A DNA stretch of 64,000 nt. Origin: Crocodylus rhombifer (Eukaryota > Chordata > Crocodylia > Crocodylidae). Positions 46,091 through 58,082 of the stretch are shown here, piece after piece. Both the position numbers and the translations under genes were made by a program. Every line of letters begins with the position of its first letter. Positions within the stretch are counted from its first letter, which is position 1. The notes under the pieces are model-generated. The model did not search any database. It saw nothing but the letters and a program-made list of their open reading frames with translations, and was not told the DNA's origin. The DNA is taken from positions 124,001-188,000 of the forward strand of contig JAVSML010024710.1 in assembly GCA_038503035.1 (NCBI GenBank), written 5' to 3'.

Positions 46091-47925
46091 ACTGCTTGTT
46101 CAATAGACACTATCTTTCTAACAACCAGCTGTGTTCTCACTCCCTGCTCAACTGCTTTCTTTCTTCCTACTTACTCAAGCCCCTGAGAACCCAAAACCAT
46201 GGGTCCAAGCACTGCCCCTCCACCCAACTCAGACAAGCACACTGCAGAGTTTAGTCAGGTGCAGGCTACTGAAGGTTACTGAGCTCACGTGTAGGGCAGA
46301 AGGGAAAGCAGAAAAGTGCAAATGCCCTCAGCCACAGGTCATTCACGCTATGGAACCTCCAAAGTCTGGGTGCAAACCTCCCCCCACCACCAGACATGCT
46401 GGGCTGGGTCTCACTTCCACCCCTTAAATCAGTACCACAGCAGCTATGGCGTAATACCTAAACTAACACCTAAAAGGTGACCATTTTACCTAGAACACTA
46501 GGGCACAGTATGTGTGGACACCTCTGACTTGCTACAGTTGTGAACCAGTCACCAATCAGTGACATTTGGAAATGGTTCAGTTGTTACAGGTGTACACACC
46601 CTCAGTTATGTTTACTTGAGTTTTCCTCTACACCCTCTTAATGCCTAAAAGCAGACATGGAAATCAGGTAAGAGAATTTGCTCAGTGGAGGGAACGTGGT
46701 AGTTGGCACACAGCTTGTTTGCCTAAACTGCTTCCACCCTATGTCCAGAAACACTACCATGAAGCAGGCCCCACCAGTTGCTCCTGATTTACAATCTTGG
46801 GTATGAGGCAATGTAGCTACCTTAAGACATCCTTGAGCAAGACCAATAAGCATGCCCAGAACAAACACTCTCAGATCAGCTTTGGCTGCATGCTCGAGGT
46901 ATCTCTAAGATACACTGTCTAATATCCAGAACTTGTGAAAATTATGCCAAGTCTAACTGGTGGATGAAGATGGGGAATATACTGGATGAAAGAAGATGCA
47001 CAGACTGAAGGGATGATTAATGGCAGACAAATTCAAATGGCTTTTTATTCACTAAGAAGAGACTGTATATGGAATTCTGAAAAGAACTTCTGTATAATTT
47101 CTAGCTGGGATTGAATACCTTATATGGAAAACTGTAGTAAAAAGTAAAAGAAAAAGTGTACAGATAAATTTTCTTGCCCAGAAAACAGCTCTCAGGCTTC
47201 CTAACCATTTGCCACAATATTTTCAGGCTGGCAAAATGGAAAGTTTGCAGAAGCCCAAAGCATACAGACAAAGCACTGTAATTAAAAGATACTTAGAATA
47301 TCATGGACTGACATACACAGCAATAAAATATCAGTAGCTAACTTCTGAAGAGACTGTTCTTAAAGACAGCAATCTTTGCTCACAATAACGTAATTGTCAA
47401 ATTTTAGCTGTGCAATTCAGGGCAGCATTGTAAAGTAGATTAAAAAATGGTAAGGAGAAGACAAGATGGAGGGAAAAGGACAACGGAAAATAGCAGGTCT
47501 ATTTAACAACACCAAATCTAAACTAGAACTTCAGACTAGTATTTAACAGTCCCTTTCTGTCTCCAAAAAAAATATACTCTTCTCAGGAAATAAAGGCATG
47601 CAGACATGCCAGGAATATCCCTGAATGCACTCTGCAACTATGTAACTCACATTATGACAGAAAGTTTGTTTTGTAAGCCTCATTTTTTAACGTATTATTG
47701 TTATAATGCAAAAAATTACTACACTTCTTTATTAAACTATTTATATTGAAACATGCCCTAACTTAGAAATTGGAACCGAAACATTTTCCTTAGCTTCTGG
47801 CTCAAGTTCTTGCGCTGTTGGTTTTTTTATAAAGTTTTTTAATTATCTGTGGAGTCTCCACCCTGTCTCTGGCTGCAAACAGACACTGCATTTATCCAGA
47901 GATAAATCATTTTGTTCTCATATAT

Positions 47926-49340
47926 TTCATAGACATTACGGCTGGAAGGGACCTCAGAAGATCATCGAGTCCAGCTCCCTGCCCAAGGGGCAGGAAGTCA
48001 GCTGGGGTCATAGATCCCAGCAAGATAAGCATCCAAATTTCTCTTGAAGGCATTCAATGTGGGTGCTTGAACCACCTCCAGTGGCAGGCTATTCCAGACC
48101 TTGGGGGCTCAGACAATACAGAAATTCTTCCTTATGTCCAGCCTGAAAAGGTCTTGTTGGAGTTTATTTGACCTTGTCATCCCCTGGGGTGCTCTGGTGA
48201 ACAATCGTTCCCCCAGATCCTGGTGACACCCTGATAAACTTATAGGTGGCCATCAGATCATCCCTGAGCCTGCGCTTTTCCAAGCTAAAGAGCCCCATAG
48301 CTCACAGCCTGTCATCATAAGGTCTGTTTTCCTGACCTCTGATCATGCACGTGGCTCTTCTCTGGACTCTCTCAAGCTTCTCCACATCCTTTTTGAATTG
48401 TGGAGCCCAAAACTGGACGCAGTACTCCAGCTGCCGCCTCACCAAGGCCGAGTACAAGGGGAGAATGATGTCCCGGGATTTGCTTGAGAAGCATCTATGG
48501 ATGCAAGCCAGTGTTTTGGTTGCTTTACTAGTCGCAGCATCACATTGCAGGCTCATGTTCATCTTGTGATCAATGATGACCCCCAAGTCTCTTTCTTCCG
48601 TAGTGCTAGCCAGCGTAGCACTGCTGAGCCTATAAGGATGCTGCAGGGTTTTCCTCCCAAGGTGGAAAATCTTGCATTTTTCAGTGTTAAACACCATCAG
48701 GTTCTTGTTCGCCCATTTGCTGAGCCTGTCAAGGTTAGCCTGGATCACCCTCCTGTCTTCTGGTGTGGATGCTTTACCCCAGAGTTCAGTATTATCGGCG
48801 AACTTGGCCAGTCTGCTTCTGACTCCAATGTCCACATCATTAATGAAGATGTTGAACAATACAGATTCAAGGACAGAGCCTTGGGGGACCCCACTGGTCA
48901 CAGGACACCATGATGATTGACCTCCATCAAGCACCACCCTCTGGGTCTGACCACAAAGCCAATTTGCCAGCCAGCGGATCGTGGTGGACCTGAGGCTGCA
49001 GTTGGCAGTTTTACCAAGAGGTGATCATGGGATACCAGATAGAAAGCTTTTTTGAAGTCAAGATATATGACATCAATTTCCTCTCCCTTGTCAAGGTGAT
49101 AGGTCACTTGGTCATAGAAGGAAATGAGATTGGTCAAGCAAGATCTACCCGCAACAAACACATGCTGTGTATCCCCAGGATATTGCCGTCAGCTAGTCTG
49201 TTAAGGATGGCCTCCTTGATAATCTTTTCCAAGACCTTGTCCAGGATAGAGGTCGGGCTGATGGGCCTGTAGTTTGACGGATCTACTTTCCTCCCTTTCT
49301 TGAAGATAGGCACCACATTGGCCTTCTTCCAATCTTAGGG
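47926..49340 (-). mobile_element. CR1 LINE 3' half with RT pseudogene
   Basis: Minus-strand CR1 whose 3' end is 'tcatagacattacggctgg' (about 47928). Frames 49134-49316, 48898-49161 and 48302-48937 carry successive reverse-transcriptase pieces: KKGRKVDPSNYRPISPTSIL, IDVIYLDFKKAF (motif A), VTSGVPQGSVLESVLFNIF (motif B), then RLAKFADNTELW where CR1 normally has FADDTKL (motif C). The second catalytic Asp is therefore Asn. A frame change falls between motifs A and B. The tail [21 protein letters not shown] and MIRGQENRPYDDRL is well preserved. 5'-truncated and inactive. It pairs in inverted orientation with 54245-54745. Confidence 0.88.
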
Positions 49341-50463
49341 CACTTCTGAGACAAATTACACTCTTCCAGACATCTAAGTCCGTTGTCCCAGGATAAATCC
49401 AGATAAGAGGCATTAACAATTTATCCTGGGACATCGCAAAGTACATATGAACATTTATCCCAGAACTGCATCATTGAATCAATGACAAAAAAGCAGCAAT
49501 GCATTCAGCCCTTCACTAAGCCCCAGTTAGAAGGGCAACATACATACATGAAAATGCTGGGAAATTTCTGTTATGGGACAAACACAGGACAAATGCAGTG
49601 TCTCTTCCTAGCCTCTGTGGTAGTCTTATTTGGTAAGACGTGGATATTTATTTTTAACTCTTCCATTTTCTAAATTGTATTGTTCTGAGCAGACCCTTCC
49701 CCAACTCAGACACTGCTGTGCAGGAAAATAACTTTCTACATGTTGCTGTTTGTTGTTTATTGTTCTGTGACCAAGGTCTGACTGGTTGGCCTATGGGAGT
49801 GCTTATGGGGATGACTGTGCTTCACCAGATTTTCTTAAAACAAACTACGGCCAAAATTTCCAAAATTTAAGCAGGGACAAATAAGCAGCTAGATGTCCAG
49901 ATCGACATGAAGTGGCTCCTGGGTGCCCAACAGGTGTTCAAGGTAGTTTCTTTTACTAATGGTGCTTGAGGTCCCAATATTAAGTGGGTTTTCAAAAGCA
50001 TCTATACAGGTTCCCAGGCTTCTCAGGTGGACTGGAAACAAATCACCAGCTGAGCTTTTTCATATGTAATGTTGCTATATAATGTTTCACCACCACCATT
50101 GAATGAAGCCTGGACACCTTGTGGTGAGCAGTCTAAATGCAGGCTAGTTTTAAACACCACCCTGGGAGAAAGACGGCAAAGAAGAGAAGATAAGAAGCCA
50201 AAATACACAGATCAAAACCACTGCAGAGGCAGAGAAGGGTCCAAACAAAAGAAGTCAGAGGTATTTAAGAATAGGAAGAAAGAACTGCAGCTGAAGATGC
50301 TCTTTCGATAGGCACTATGCTTTCTTCAAACTCAAATTAATGTATTTTATATTCATATTTTTATTTCACACTTCTCAGTAGCCTGACATAGTCAGGGCTA
50401 GTACTTGAAGAAATGCCTGTTCAAGTTTTGTGAATTTTGTGCCAATGGTTCAGGCATTTGGGG

Positions 50464-50668
50464 CATTGATGCATGTGCTCCAGGAAGTGGGGAAGTGGCT
50501 TTAATTAGAGCAGTTCCACGAGCCACTTTAATTAAAGTACTTGGAGCTTCACATGCATCAATGTCCCCGTGCTGAAAAATGGTGGCAAGGGCACTAAAGC
50601 TTTAGTTAAATAAGCTTTAGTTAATGCCCTTTAGTTAAAGCACCCCTGTTGCCATTTTTCAGCATGGG
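50464..50668. repeat. Two consecutive AT-rich hairpins
   Basis: First: CATTGATGCATGTG...CTCCA at 50464 pairs with GGAGCTTCACATGCATCAATG ending at 50563, around 'ctttaatta'. Second: GTGCTGAAAAATGG at 50569 pairs with CCATTTTTCAGCAT ending at 50665, around 'ctttagttaa' repeats. Together they look like a palindromic DNA-transposon relic that continues to about 51060, with a MITE inserted at 50704-50965. Confidence 0.6.
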
Positions 50669-50703
50669 AATACTGATACACGTGACGCTTCAGTCTGCTA
50701 GAG

Positions 50704-50965
50704 CAGGGGTTGCCAATCGGGGGTATGTGTACCCCTGGGTGTACTTGGGAAGCTCCCAGCGGGTATGTGGCAGCAGTGTGGAGAAGTGGGGGACTCTTCT
50801 GGTTACAGCAGCAGCACTTTCAGTTTTGCTGCTGACGACCCCCACTACCGCCCCGCTCCTTGATCTACTGCCAGGGAACCCCACACCCCTTGGCTGGCAA
50901 GGGGACTCCCTGCTTCTGGACTGGCCATTGGGGGTATACTAACTAAAAAAGGTTGAAAACCCTTG
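50704..50965. mobile_element. 262-bp hAT-like MITE
   Basis: Starts CAGGGGTTGCCAATCGGGGG and ends GGTTGAAAACCCTTG. Flanks TGCTAGAG (50696-50703) and TGCCAGAG (50966-50973) match 7 of 8. Internal 'gggggtat...tacccc' symmetry. Non-coding. Confidence 0.78.
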
Positions 50966-51344
50966 TGCCAGAGTGCAGTAATTACCACACTCCAGCAGAC
51001 TTGATTAACAGTCTGCTCTGACACACTGTAATTACACGCGTTGGAGCAGCCACACTGCATGTCTATAGGTGCCTCGTTAATGGAGATCCTGTTTATGCAT
51101 TGTTGTAAAGCACTGTAAGGTCTATGGATGAGAAGCAGTATAAGTGCTAAATGTGATGATGAGTTCACTCCTACTAGAATTATCACAAGTCTTGATGTCA
51201 CTTTAAGCTGAATCTCCCAGCAGGTTCTATTCTGCAAACAATCTCTGCTTCTGATTACAGGAAGTGGAAGGAAAGAAGCCGTGCCCTTCTGTCTGTGAGA
51301 AGGGCTGTCCTACATCTATTTGCTCTGCTAGGATAAACAGAGAC

Positions 51345-51560
51345 AGGTAGTTAGCTCTGTTAGTATGAAGTCAGGCAGATGGCTGGGAGGTTAGAGACTG
51401 GTTCAGAGAGGCATAAGTTTTCACAGGCAACAGCCTACTTCATCAAATGCTATGGCATGGTAAGTAGTGTTAACACCTGCTGTTTCTGTTCCTCTCATCA
51501 TTAAATCAGGGCTTGTTGAGGTACTGTGGAAACACAGAATGAAAGGACAGTTCCCATTTA
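51345..51560 (-). repeat. Reptile interspersed repeat, second copy
   Basis: In reverse complement it contains GATGAAGTAGGCTGTTGCC and GTGAAAACTTATGCC, with 'gttagctctgttagtatg' nearby. This is the same order and wording as the repeat at 3340-3930, in the opposite orientation. Family uncertain. Confidence 0.45.
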
Positions 51561-54244
51561 GGTTTATGGGAAGAGCTTTAAGGAGAGTGAATGAGAGTCA
51601 GAATATTGGCTGCATGTCCAAAGGCATCCTTCATGCAACTTAAAATTGATAGGTAGGAGATCCTTAGCAATCTAACCAAACTGGTCAGTGTTGTACAGAC
51701 CAAGGCCCAGAAAAAGCCAACTGAGATGCTGAGCGGAAGGTATACTGGAAACTTGTAGTAATGTAATCTTACAACGATGGCTTCGTGGGTTAAATACAAG
51801 TCTGAGAAAGTTGGGGCTTGTTCTCATCTGACTTAAAGCATCTCTCTCAGACTGCCTCCATATACTAAGGTTAATTAATATTTACTTCACAGAGCTGATT
51901 GTAAGACTTAGCACATAATACTCATAAAGTGCTCTGAGATTTTCAAATATAAGGAATATTATACTGAGAAACGTGGATTAGAATGCAAAATATACATTAA
52001 GTTATATGCCCAAGAATTAAGAACTGTGTAGCAATAAGGTAGAAGAAAAAGGGCGATCTCATGGGTAACCCAGGTAATGTAAATCTAGAGGAAAATCAAG
52101 CCTTTAATACCTTAGGCCATCAAAGCACCACACATACAAAAAGGTACTGCATAGAAAAATTGACTGAGGAACCTATTCCAAAGCACAGAAATAAAAGAAA
52201 AAAAAATTGAGCAAGCAAGATCAATGGATGGTGGATCACATTAAAAATACTATGCGCACAGAATATATTCTGGTCTGTGCACAAAGTAGTTTTAGTATTT
52301 TTAAATAAGCTTATTCCCATCATAAATAACACACACTAAAATGGCTAAGCACCTACTGGTTTAGCTGGATGCACTTTGTGTCATTCTGCGTATTGTAAAT
52401 ACAGTGTAAGTGGTTTCTTGACTGATATCTAGTCAAGTGCTAACAACAGAAAATGGATCAGTAGGAAGTAATTAGTATATGCAAAAGAATCCCCATTGTT
52501 CCCACCCAAATATGCGAATACTTTTTTAACACCCTCATTTTTAATTTTTAACACCCTAATAAGCAGAGTAGCAGAGGGAAAAGAAAGTGTTTCAAAGGCA
52601 TCCTGAAGCCAAACATGAAGAGGTGTAACATCGATATCAACACTTGGGAGGCCCATGCTCAGGACTGACCAAAATGGAGGCAGACTCTTTGGGAGGGACC
52701 TCAACACTTTGAAACAGCTCGTCAACAGGCAGAAGAGGTTAAGAAAAACAGGCGAAAAAAACATTAGAACACCCAATGCAGCAACACAGTGCCCATCCCT
52801 CCTGGAAACACTTGTCCTCAATGCGACAAGACATGTGGATCTAGAATTGGGTTATGGAGCCAGCTGTGGACTCACTATTAAGATGCTTTGAAGACAATCT
52901 TACTTGTTTGTGATGATCGCCCATCATCACTTTTTTTAATGTTATTTTGCCATAGCTTTAATTTTACCAAGGAAGTTCTAAGATATTTTGAAATGTGTGT
53001 GTGTTCTTCCATCCTTTTCAAACCCACCAAGATAAATTCTGGATATACCATAATATACCCTTTACAGTCAGCCCACAGGTGATTATTATTGCCATTTAGA
53101 ATGTGCTAAATATTTGATTTATAGACATAAGTTCCTGGCTTACTTAAAGTGGGGTGGAAAACTTTTAAAAAGACGAGCAATTTTGAGTAATATAAGTGAA
53201 TATCAGGTGTCTCAAGTTGTGTATCCAGAAGTATAAGCAGCCAGAATAAGAGTCCTGTTCTAAAAGAGCTGGCCTAAATGTAGGTGATCTGCAAAAAAAC
53301 CCAAAACCAAACCCTAAAAGTTTTACTTAAAATAATGATAAGGCTACAAGAGACAAGCACTCACCAGATAGGGAATATAAGTACCAAGGTTTTCTCTGGT
53401 CAATTAATTCAGCCCTCTTTTGCCTATGCATTTTGATACCGTTCTTAATTACATGACTATATACTATTTTTTCCCCATAGACCCCGTTCCTCATTCAGTG
53501 CACAGGATGTACAGTGATCAGTGGATGAGCAGCAACTGAATATTTTATCCTCATAATGTGATGTTTGATCCCACGCACATTCATTTTAAACCTTGTTCTG
53601 AATACGTAACTATTAATTTCTGCATGGGTTTTTTCCTGCATATCTCCATCATTTCTGATCATTACTATAATTTTATTTATTTGATGTAAAGGCTCAACAA
53701 AGACTTATGACAGCTTACAGTAAGAGACAGAACAACACAGAAAAGCAAGTAAAAAAATAGGAAACATAAGCTCCCTAAACAGCATCGCCGCTCAATTAGG
53801 AAGGTCTTACAGAGCTTCTGGAAGATGTCTTGGGACGTCTTCCTAATATGTAACTGCTTCACAAATAGTAATGATTTTTTACAACACTTCTGTAAGGTAA
53901 GATGTATTGTTACTCCCACCTAACAAACAGAAAATTGTGGCATAGAGAAATTGAGTTAAAGTGTCCATAAATTTTGGTGCCAAATTTGGGACACTTGGGA
54001 TCCAGTCTTTCAAAGGACACAATGATATACCTCTTTACATGTTCAAAGCAATGCTCCCACTGACTTCATCTGCAGCTGTGAGTGCTCAGTAATTCTGGAG
54101 ATAAGATCCCAGCCTCTCAAGCTCAATGTTCGGAACGTAAAAAACATAAGGAATGTGTAATTTGTCGCCTACAGTAACAAGGTTGGTTTAAGTAACTTGA
54201 CTAGCATTACACACGCATTCTGTAATAGAGACAGGGATTCATAG

Positions 54245-54745
54245 ACATTCGCATAGGATGTGGTACTTGGCCTTGGTGAGGCCACTGCTGGAGTACTGCA
54301 TCCAGTTTTGGGCTCCACAATTCAAAAAGGATGTGAAGAAGCTTGAGAGAGTGCAGAGGAGAGCCACATGTATGATCAGAGGTCAGGAAAACAGACCTTA
54401 CGATGACAGGCTGAGAGCCATGGGACTCTTCAGCCTGGAAAAGCGCAGGCTCAGAGGTGATCTGGTGGCCACCTGTAAGTTTATTAGGGGTGTTCACCAG
54501 TATCTGGAGGAACATCTGTTCACCAGAGCGCCCCAAAGGATGACAAGGTTGAACGGTCACAAACTCCTCTGCAACTGTTTCTTTACTGTCTGAGCCCCCA
54601 AGGTTTGGAATAGATTGCCGCCAGAGGTGGTTCAAGCACCCACTTTGAACACCTTCAAGACACTTTTGGATGTTTATCTTGCTGGGATCCTCTGATCCCT
54701 GCTGACTTCCTGCCCCTGGGCAGGGGGCTGGACTCGATGATCCTC
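54245..54745 (+). mobile_element. CR1 LINE 3' fragment, plus strand
   Basis: The frame 54258-54593 reads ALVRPLLEYCIQFWAPQFKK, then LERVQRRATCMIRGQENRPY and GLFSLEKRRLRGDLVATCKF, the C-terminal part of CR1 reverse transcriptase. Further CR1 phrases (APKVWNRLPPEVVQAPTLN) follow after a stop. It is the same subfamily as 47926-49340 but in opposite orientation. The 3' end is cut short at 'ctcgatgatcctccggga'. Confidence 0.85.
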
Positions 54746-55599
54746 CGGGAATAGAAAAACAATTCTCCGGGGCAGCAAGTATCTCTTAGCTATAAAATTA
54801 ACCTTTCCTTTTCCTGAAACTGATACCTCATTTGTTGCATATTTCCTAATTTCTGCTACGGACAATGGTCTCCTTAATTCTGGGGAGACACATAGGAGGA
54901 AGAAAGGAAATAAGCAGAATGAGAACATGGACAGAATTAGGGGGAATGTGAGGGTCCACAGCACTCCAAGCATGGGGAAAATAAATATTTGTAGGACATG
55001 GAAGCCACATGAAGGTCCCCTGCCATAAGAGGAAAATGGGGGACTCGGACTTCAGGAAAGGAGAACTGGGGAACACATATAATACCTGGCATAAGAAAGA
55101 AGGGCATGAGGGATACAGAGTGCCTGACATAGGGCAGAAAAGGGACTGTGAGTCACACCAATCCCTTGGCAAGGATTCTCTGAAATGAATAAAAAGAAGG
55201 CAACTAAAGAGCTGTCAGAGGAGGGGAATGGAAGGATACAAAGTCACTGGGGCATATATAAACATGCATGGCCTCCAGAAGCAACCAAATGTGCAACTGT
55301 CTAGTGTAAGGGATCAGAGTCAGCCCCTGGGTTATGCTGGCAGAAGTTTCAATTCAATGCAGTAGTCTCTGAGCTACCACTGTCTTTCCATCTGCAAAAC
55401 GGAGACAGTAATACGTTGTTACTAATGTAACCAGTTACTGATGAACCCAGTAAGACTTAGTTATTGTTGCTTTGCTAAAGTAAGAACAAGAGGGTGTCAT
55501 GAGAATTAATTAAACGTGCCTGCCAAGTCCTCTAGAAGTGAAAGGAGTTCTAAACATTATAAATACAATAAAAAAATATCACATAGTAATAATACTCAC

Positions 55600-55681
55600 T
55601 CGCTCCTGACCAGCTGTATCCCAGATGAGAAATTTGTGAAGCTCATTCCCACAAGGCACAGTTTTAGTCATGAAGGATGCA
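55600..55681 (-). CDS. RAB31: RAB31 exon 3 (WDTAGQE motif)
   Basis: Minus-strand exon of 82 nt after a TTCTTTCAG acceptor and before a GTGAGTATT donor. Its first base completes Gly, then it encodes ASFMTKTVPCGNELHKFL and IWDTAGQER. WDTAGQE is the G3 motif of switch II, holding the catalytic Gln that hydrolyses GTP. ASFMTKTVPCGNELHKFLIWDTAGQER matches RAB31 and RAB22A. Phase 2 at the start and 0 at the end, consistent with exons 2 and 4. Confidence 0.96.
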
Positions 55682-57723
55682 CTGAAAGAAAGAAATGAGC
55701 CCTGGACATTACTCAGGTGTGAACCACCAATGAGATTAACACATAAAATCTATTTGGACTAATAGTCCAAGTATGTTAAATTTAAGTTTTGGGGAGATCT
55801 CCCGAGTTAGGCAATTTAGAGCCAAAAAATCCATTTCCTGAGAGAAAATGCTCCCATAAGCAATCCTGGATTAAAAACATTTAAAATATTAAGCATTTTC
55901 TGTTCCTCTGGTGAGGTTAAAGGGATCTTTCTGGAGAGGCCCAGAAGCAAAGGCCTGGGTCCCATACTCCCTCTCTTCCCTGAACAAATGCTTGCCTACT
56001 GGCCAGCTGCCTGCTCCATTTGTTTTGTTGCAGCTGTTCCTAAGGAATGCCTTCCTGCAAGGAATGAAGCTGATTGCAAATATTCACACAACACCAAGCA
56101 ATGAATGAGTCATTTCATCATGCTAATATACAAGATAGGATATCTTTCCACAAAACCGTGAGACAAAAAAATTGCTGACAGAACATACAACATGAATACA
56201 ATGAAAAGTTTTCTTTCCCTCACTAATTTCATACAAAATAAATATTGTTATTTATAAAATACATAGCATTTTTTTTCAGTGTAAAAGTTAGACAAGATTC
56301 TTTACAGGATTTACTCAAAGAACCTTGTCTGCCTATGTCCTTAGAACAACACAGCTACAACTTACACCTCTTCCAAAGTTAGGTCCCTTTAAGAAAGCAT
56401 GTACATATTTCTGTTGTATATGTTTGCTTGTTTGTTCTGCACTGCAGTGCTAGAACTGAAGGAAACCCAGAGGAGTCTAGCTTCTAGTTGAATTTCTTTT
56501 TTTTTGGACTCTGCTGCTCCAGATAATTTTTATCCCTGGCTCAAAGAATCATCAACTGGAATGTGTTTTGCATTAGAAATACTCCAGATTACTTCCAGTG
56601 ACATGCATTATCAAAATATTTTCTGGGGAGGATACACTAGGGGTTCCCTTTATAGACATCTGCAAATAGACACAATTTGAACAGCACTGAATTGAATCTA
56701 AAAACCTGAAGTAACACAGGAAAAGCAATGCTTTCTTTGGCTGTTCTGAGGGTGTGTACTTCCCATTCCCATCCTTCTGCCCTCTGTATTATGCAACACT
56801 TCACATTTCAGAACATCAGGAATTACAGTGGGGTAGGAGTGTATATTTAAAATATTGGTTCAAATGGCAAATAATCTTACATACACTGCTATCCCACTTA
56901 CAGAAGAAACAAAGCTATTAGCAGTAATTAATCCAATACTTCAGGTTTCTTTTTCTTCTCAAACACTCCCCCCCACCATGCAAGGCAATTTTTTTTATGT
57001 GGGTCAAAGAAACTGATTTACCAATGTCATTACATGATGTAAAAGGCTGCTCATGGTTTAGAACTGAAGGAGCTATCAGGTTCCCATCATTTTTTTTATA
57101 CAAAAAAATGTCTTCCCAATCAATAATGCTATTGGCAACATGCTTTCTTCCTTCCCTTCTCTCCGCCCAGCTTCTTCCATCATCAAATTCAATGGTCCAA
57201 AACTGCCTTGAAATCTGATCATAAAACCCCCACCTGGGATTTCACTAGGCTTCCAAAAGCAAAGGTTGAGGTATTACAGTGGAAAGAAAGCTTTTAGTCA
57301 CTCTAACACCACACCCAAAGATCATTCCTTATAAGGGATTTCCAAATAGATCTAAAATCAAAAGAACATCCATCCCAGCCAAACGATCTCTTAATGGATG
57401 GCATGCATTAGTTCCTCTGTCCAAGGAAGTCAAGAGTGTTCATGTTTTCCAACTGAACCAAGGCAGGAGATTTGGCCCTGAATGTGAAAAAGGAGAAATT
57501 TTAAAAATAACTAAAGGGAAGAGGCCTATACTACTTGCAGGTTTCAATGCTTGGCAGTTTCTGTGAAGAACAGATATAGATGAATTTCACTTTGTCTACT
57601 TAGGCTGTATTATCCAGTGTTAAATGCTCATACACATAATAAAACTAAATGAAAGCTTTCCTGCATGTGAAAGCAGGGTCTTTTAGCATTCTCACCTTGT
57701 CTGACAGTACTTACACCTTAAAA

Positions 57724-57962
57724 AGTGATTTTAAAACCAAAGTACACAACACTGCCAAGGGGTATGTGCCTAAATGTTTACAATGGCAGTGGAGCTTTTA
57801 ACTGGTCAATGCACGGCAAGTAATGGTGTTGCTGGGTGCTGGTATTAGTGTTGACACCGTTTCTAAGGAATGTAAATGCAGACATGTGGTATGTAGTGGG
57901 TACAAGCCGCAATATTTTGCAAGTAAAGGGATTAAGTGGCTAACCAAGTTTGAAAACCACTG
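57724..57962. mobile_element. 239-bp hAT-like MITE
   Basis: Starts AGTGATTTTAAAACCAAAGT and ends AAGTTTGAAAACCACTG, eroded inverted repeats of the CAGTGGTTTTCAAACTT type. Flanks CCTTAAAA (57716-57723) and CCTTAGAA (57963-57970) match 7 of 8. The minus-strand frame across it is accidental. Confidence 0.68.
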
Positions 57963-58082
57963 CCTTAGAACATTTAGCAATCCTTGGGTGGTAAAATGCT
58001 TGCTACCATTACTTTGTTTTATGTTTTGTTGACCATTATATCATGAGGTTTTAATTTCTAAAGTTTAGACTGAGTTTTTGGC

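Larger units (their letters stand above)
22230..55599 (-). other. RAB31: RAB31 intron 3 (33 kb)
   Basis: The longest intron in the window, with a GTGAGTATT donor after exon 3 and a TTTTAACAG acceptor before exon 4. Much of its named content is transposon-derived and listed separately. Stretches where I see nothing I can name: 22475-23930, 25871-26360, 27901-28320, 28691-29270, 32435-33730, 35061-35850, 41598-42225, 43939-44695, 46100-47925, 49441-50460, 51561-54180 and 54760-55599. Bases 46260-46640 have the flavour of a degraded DNA-transposon repeat but could not be assigned. Confidence 0.9.
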
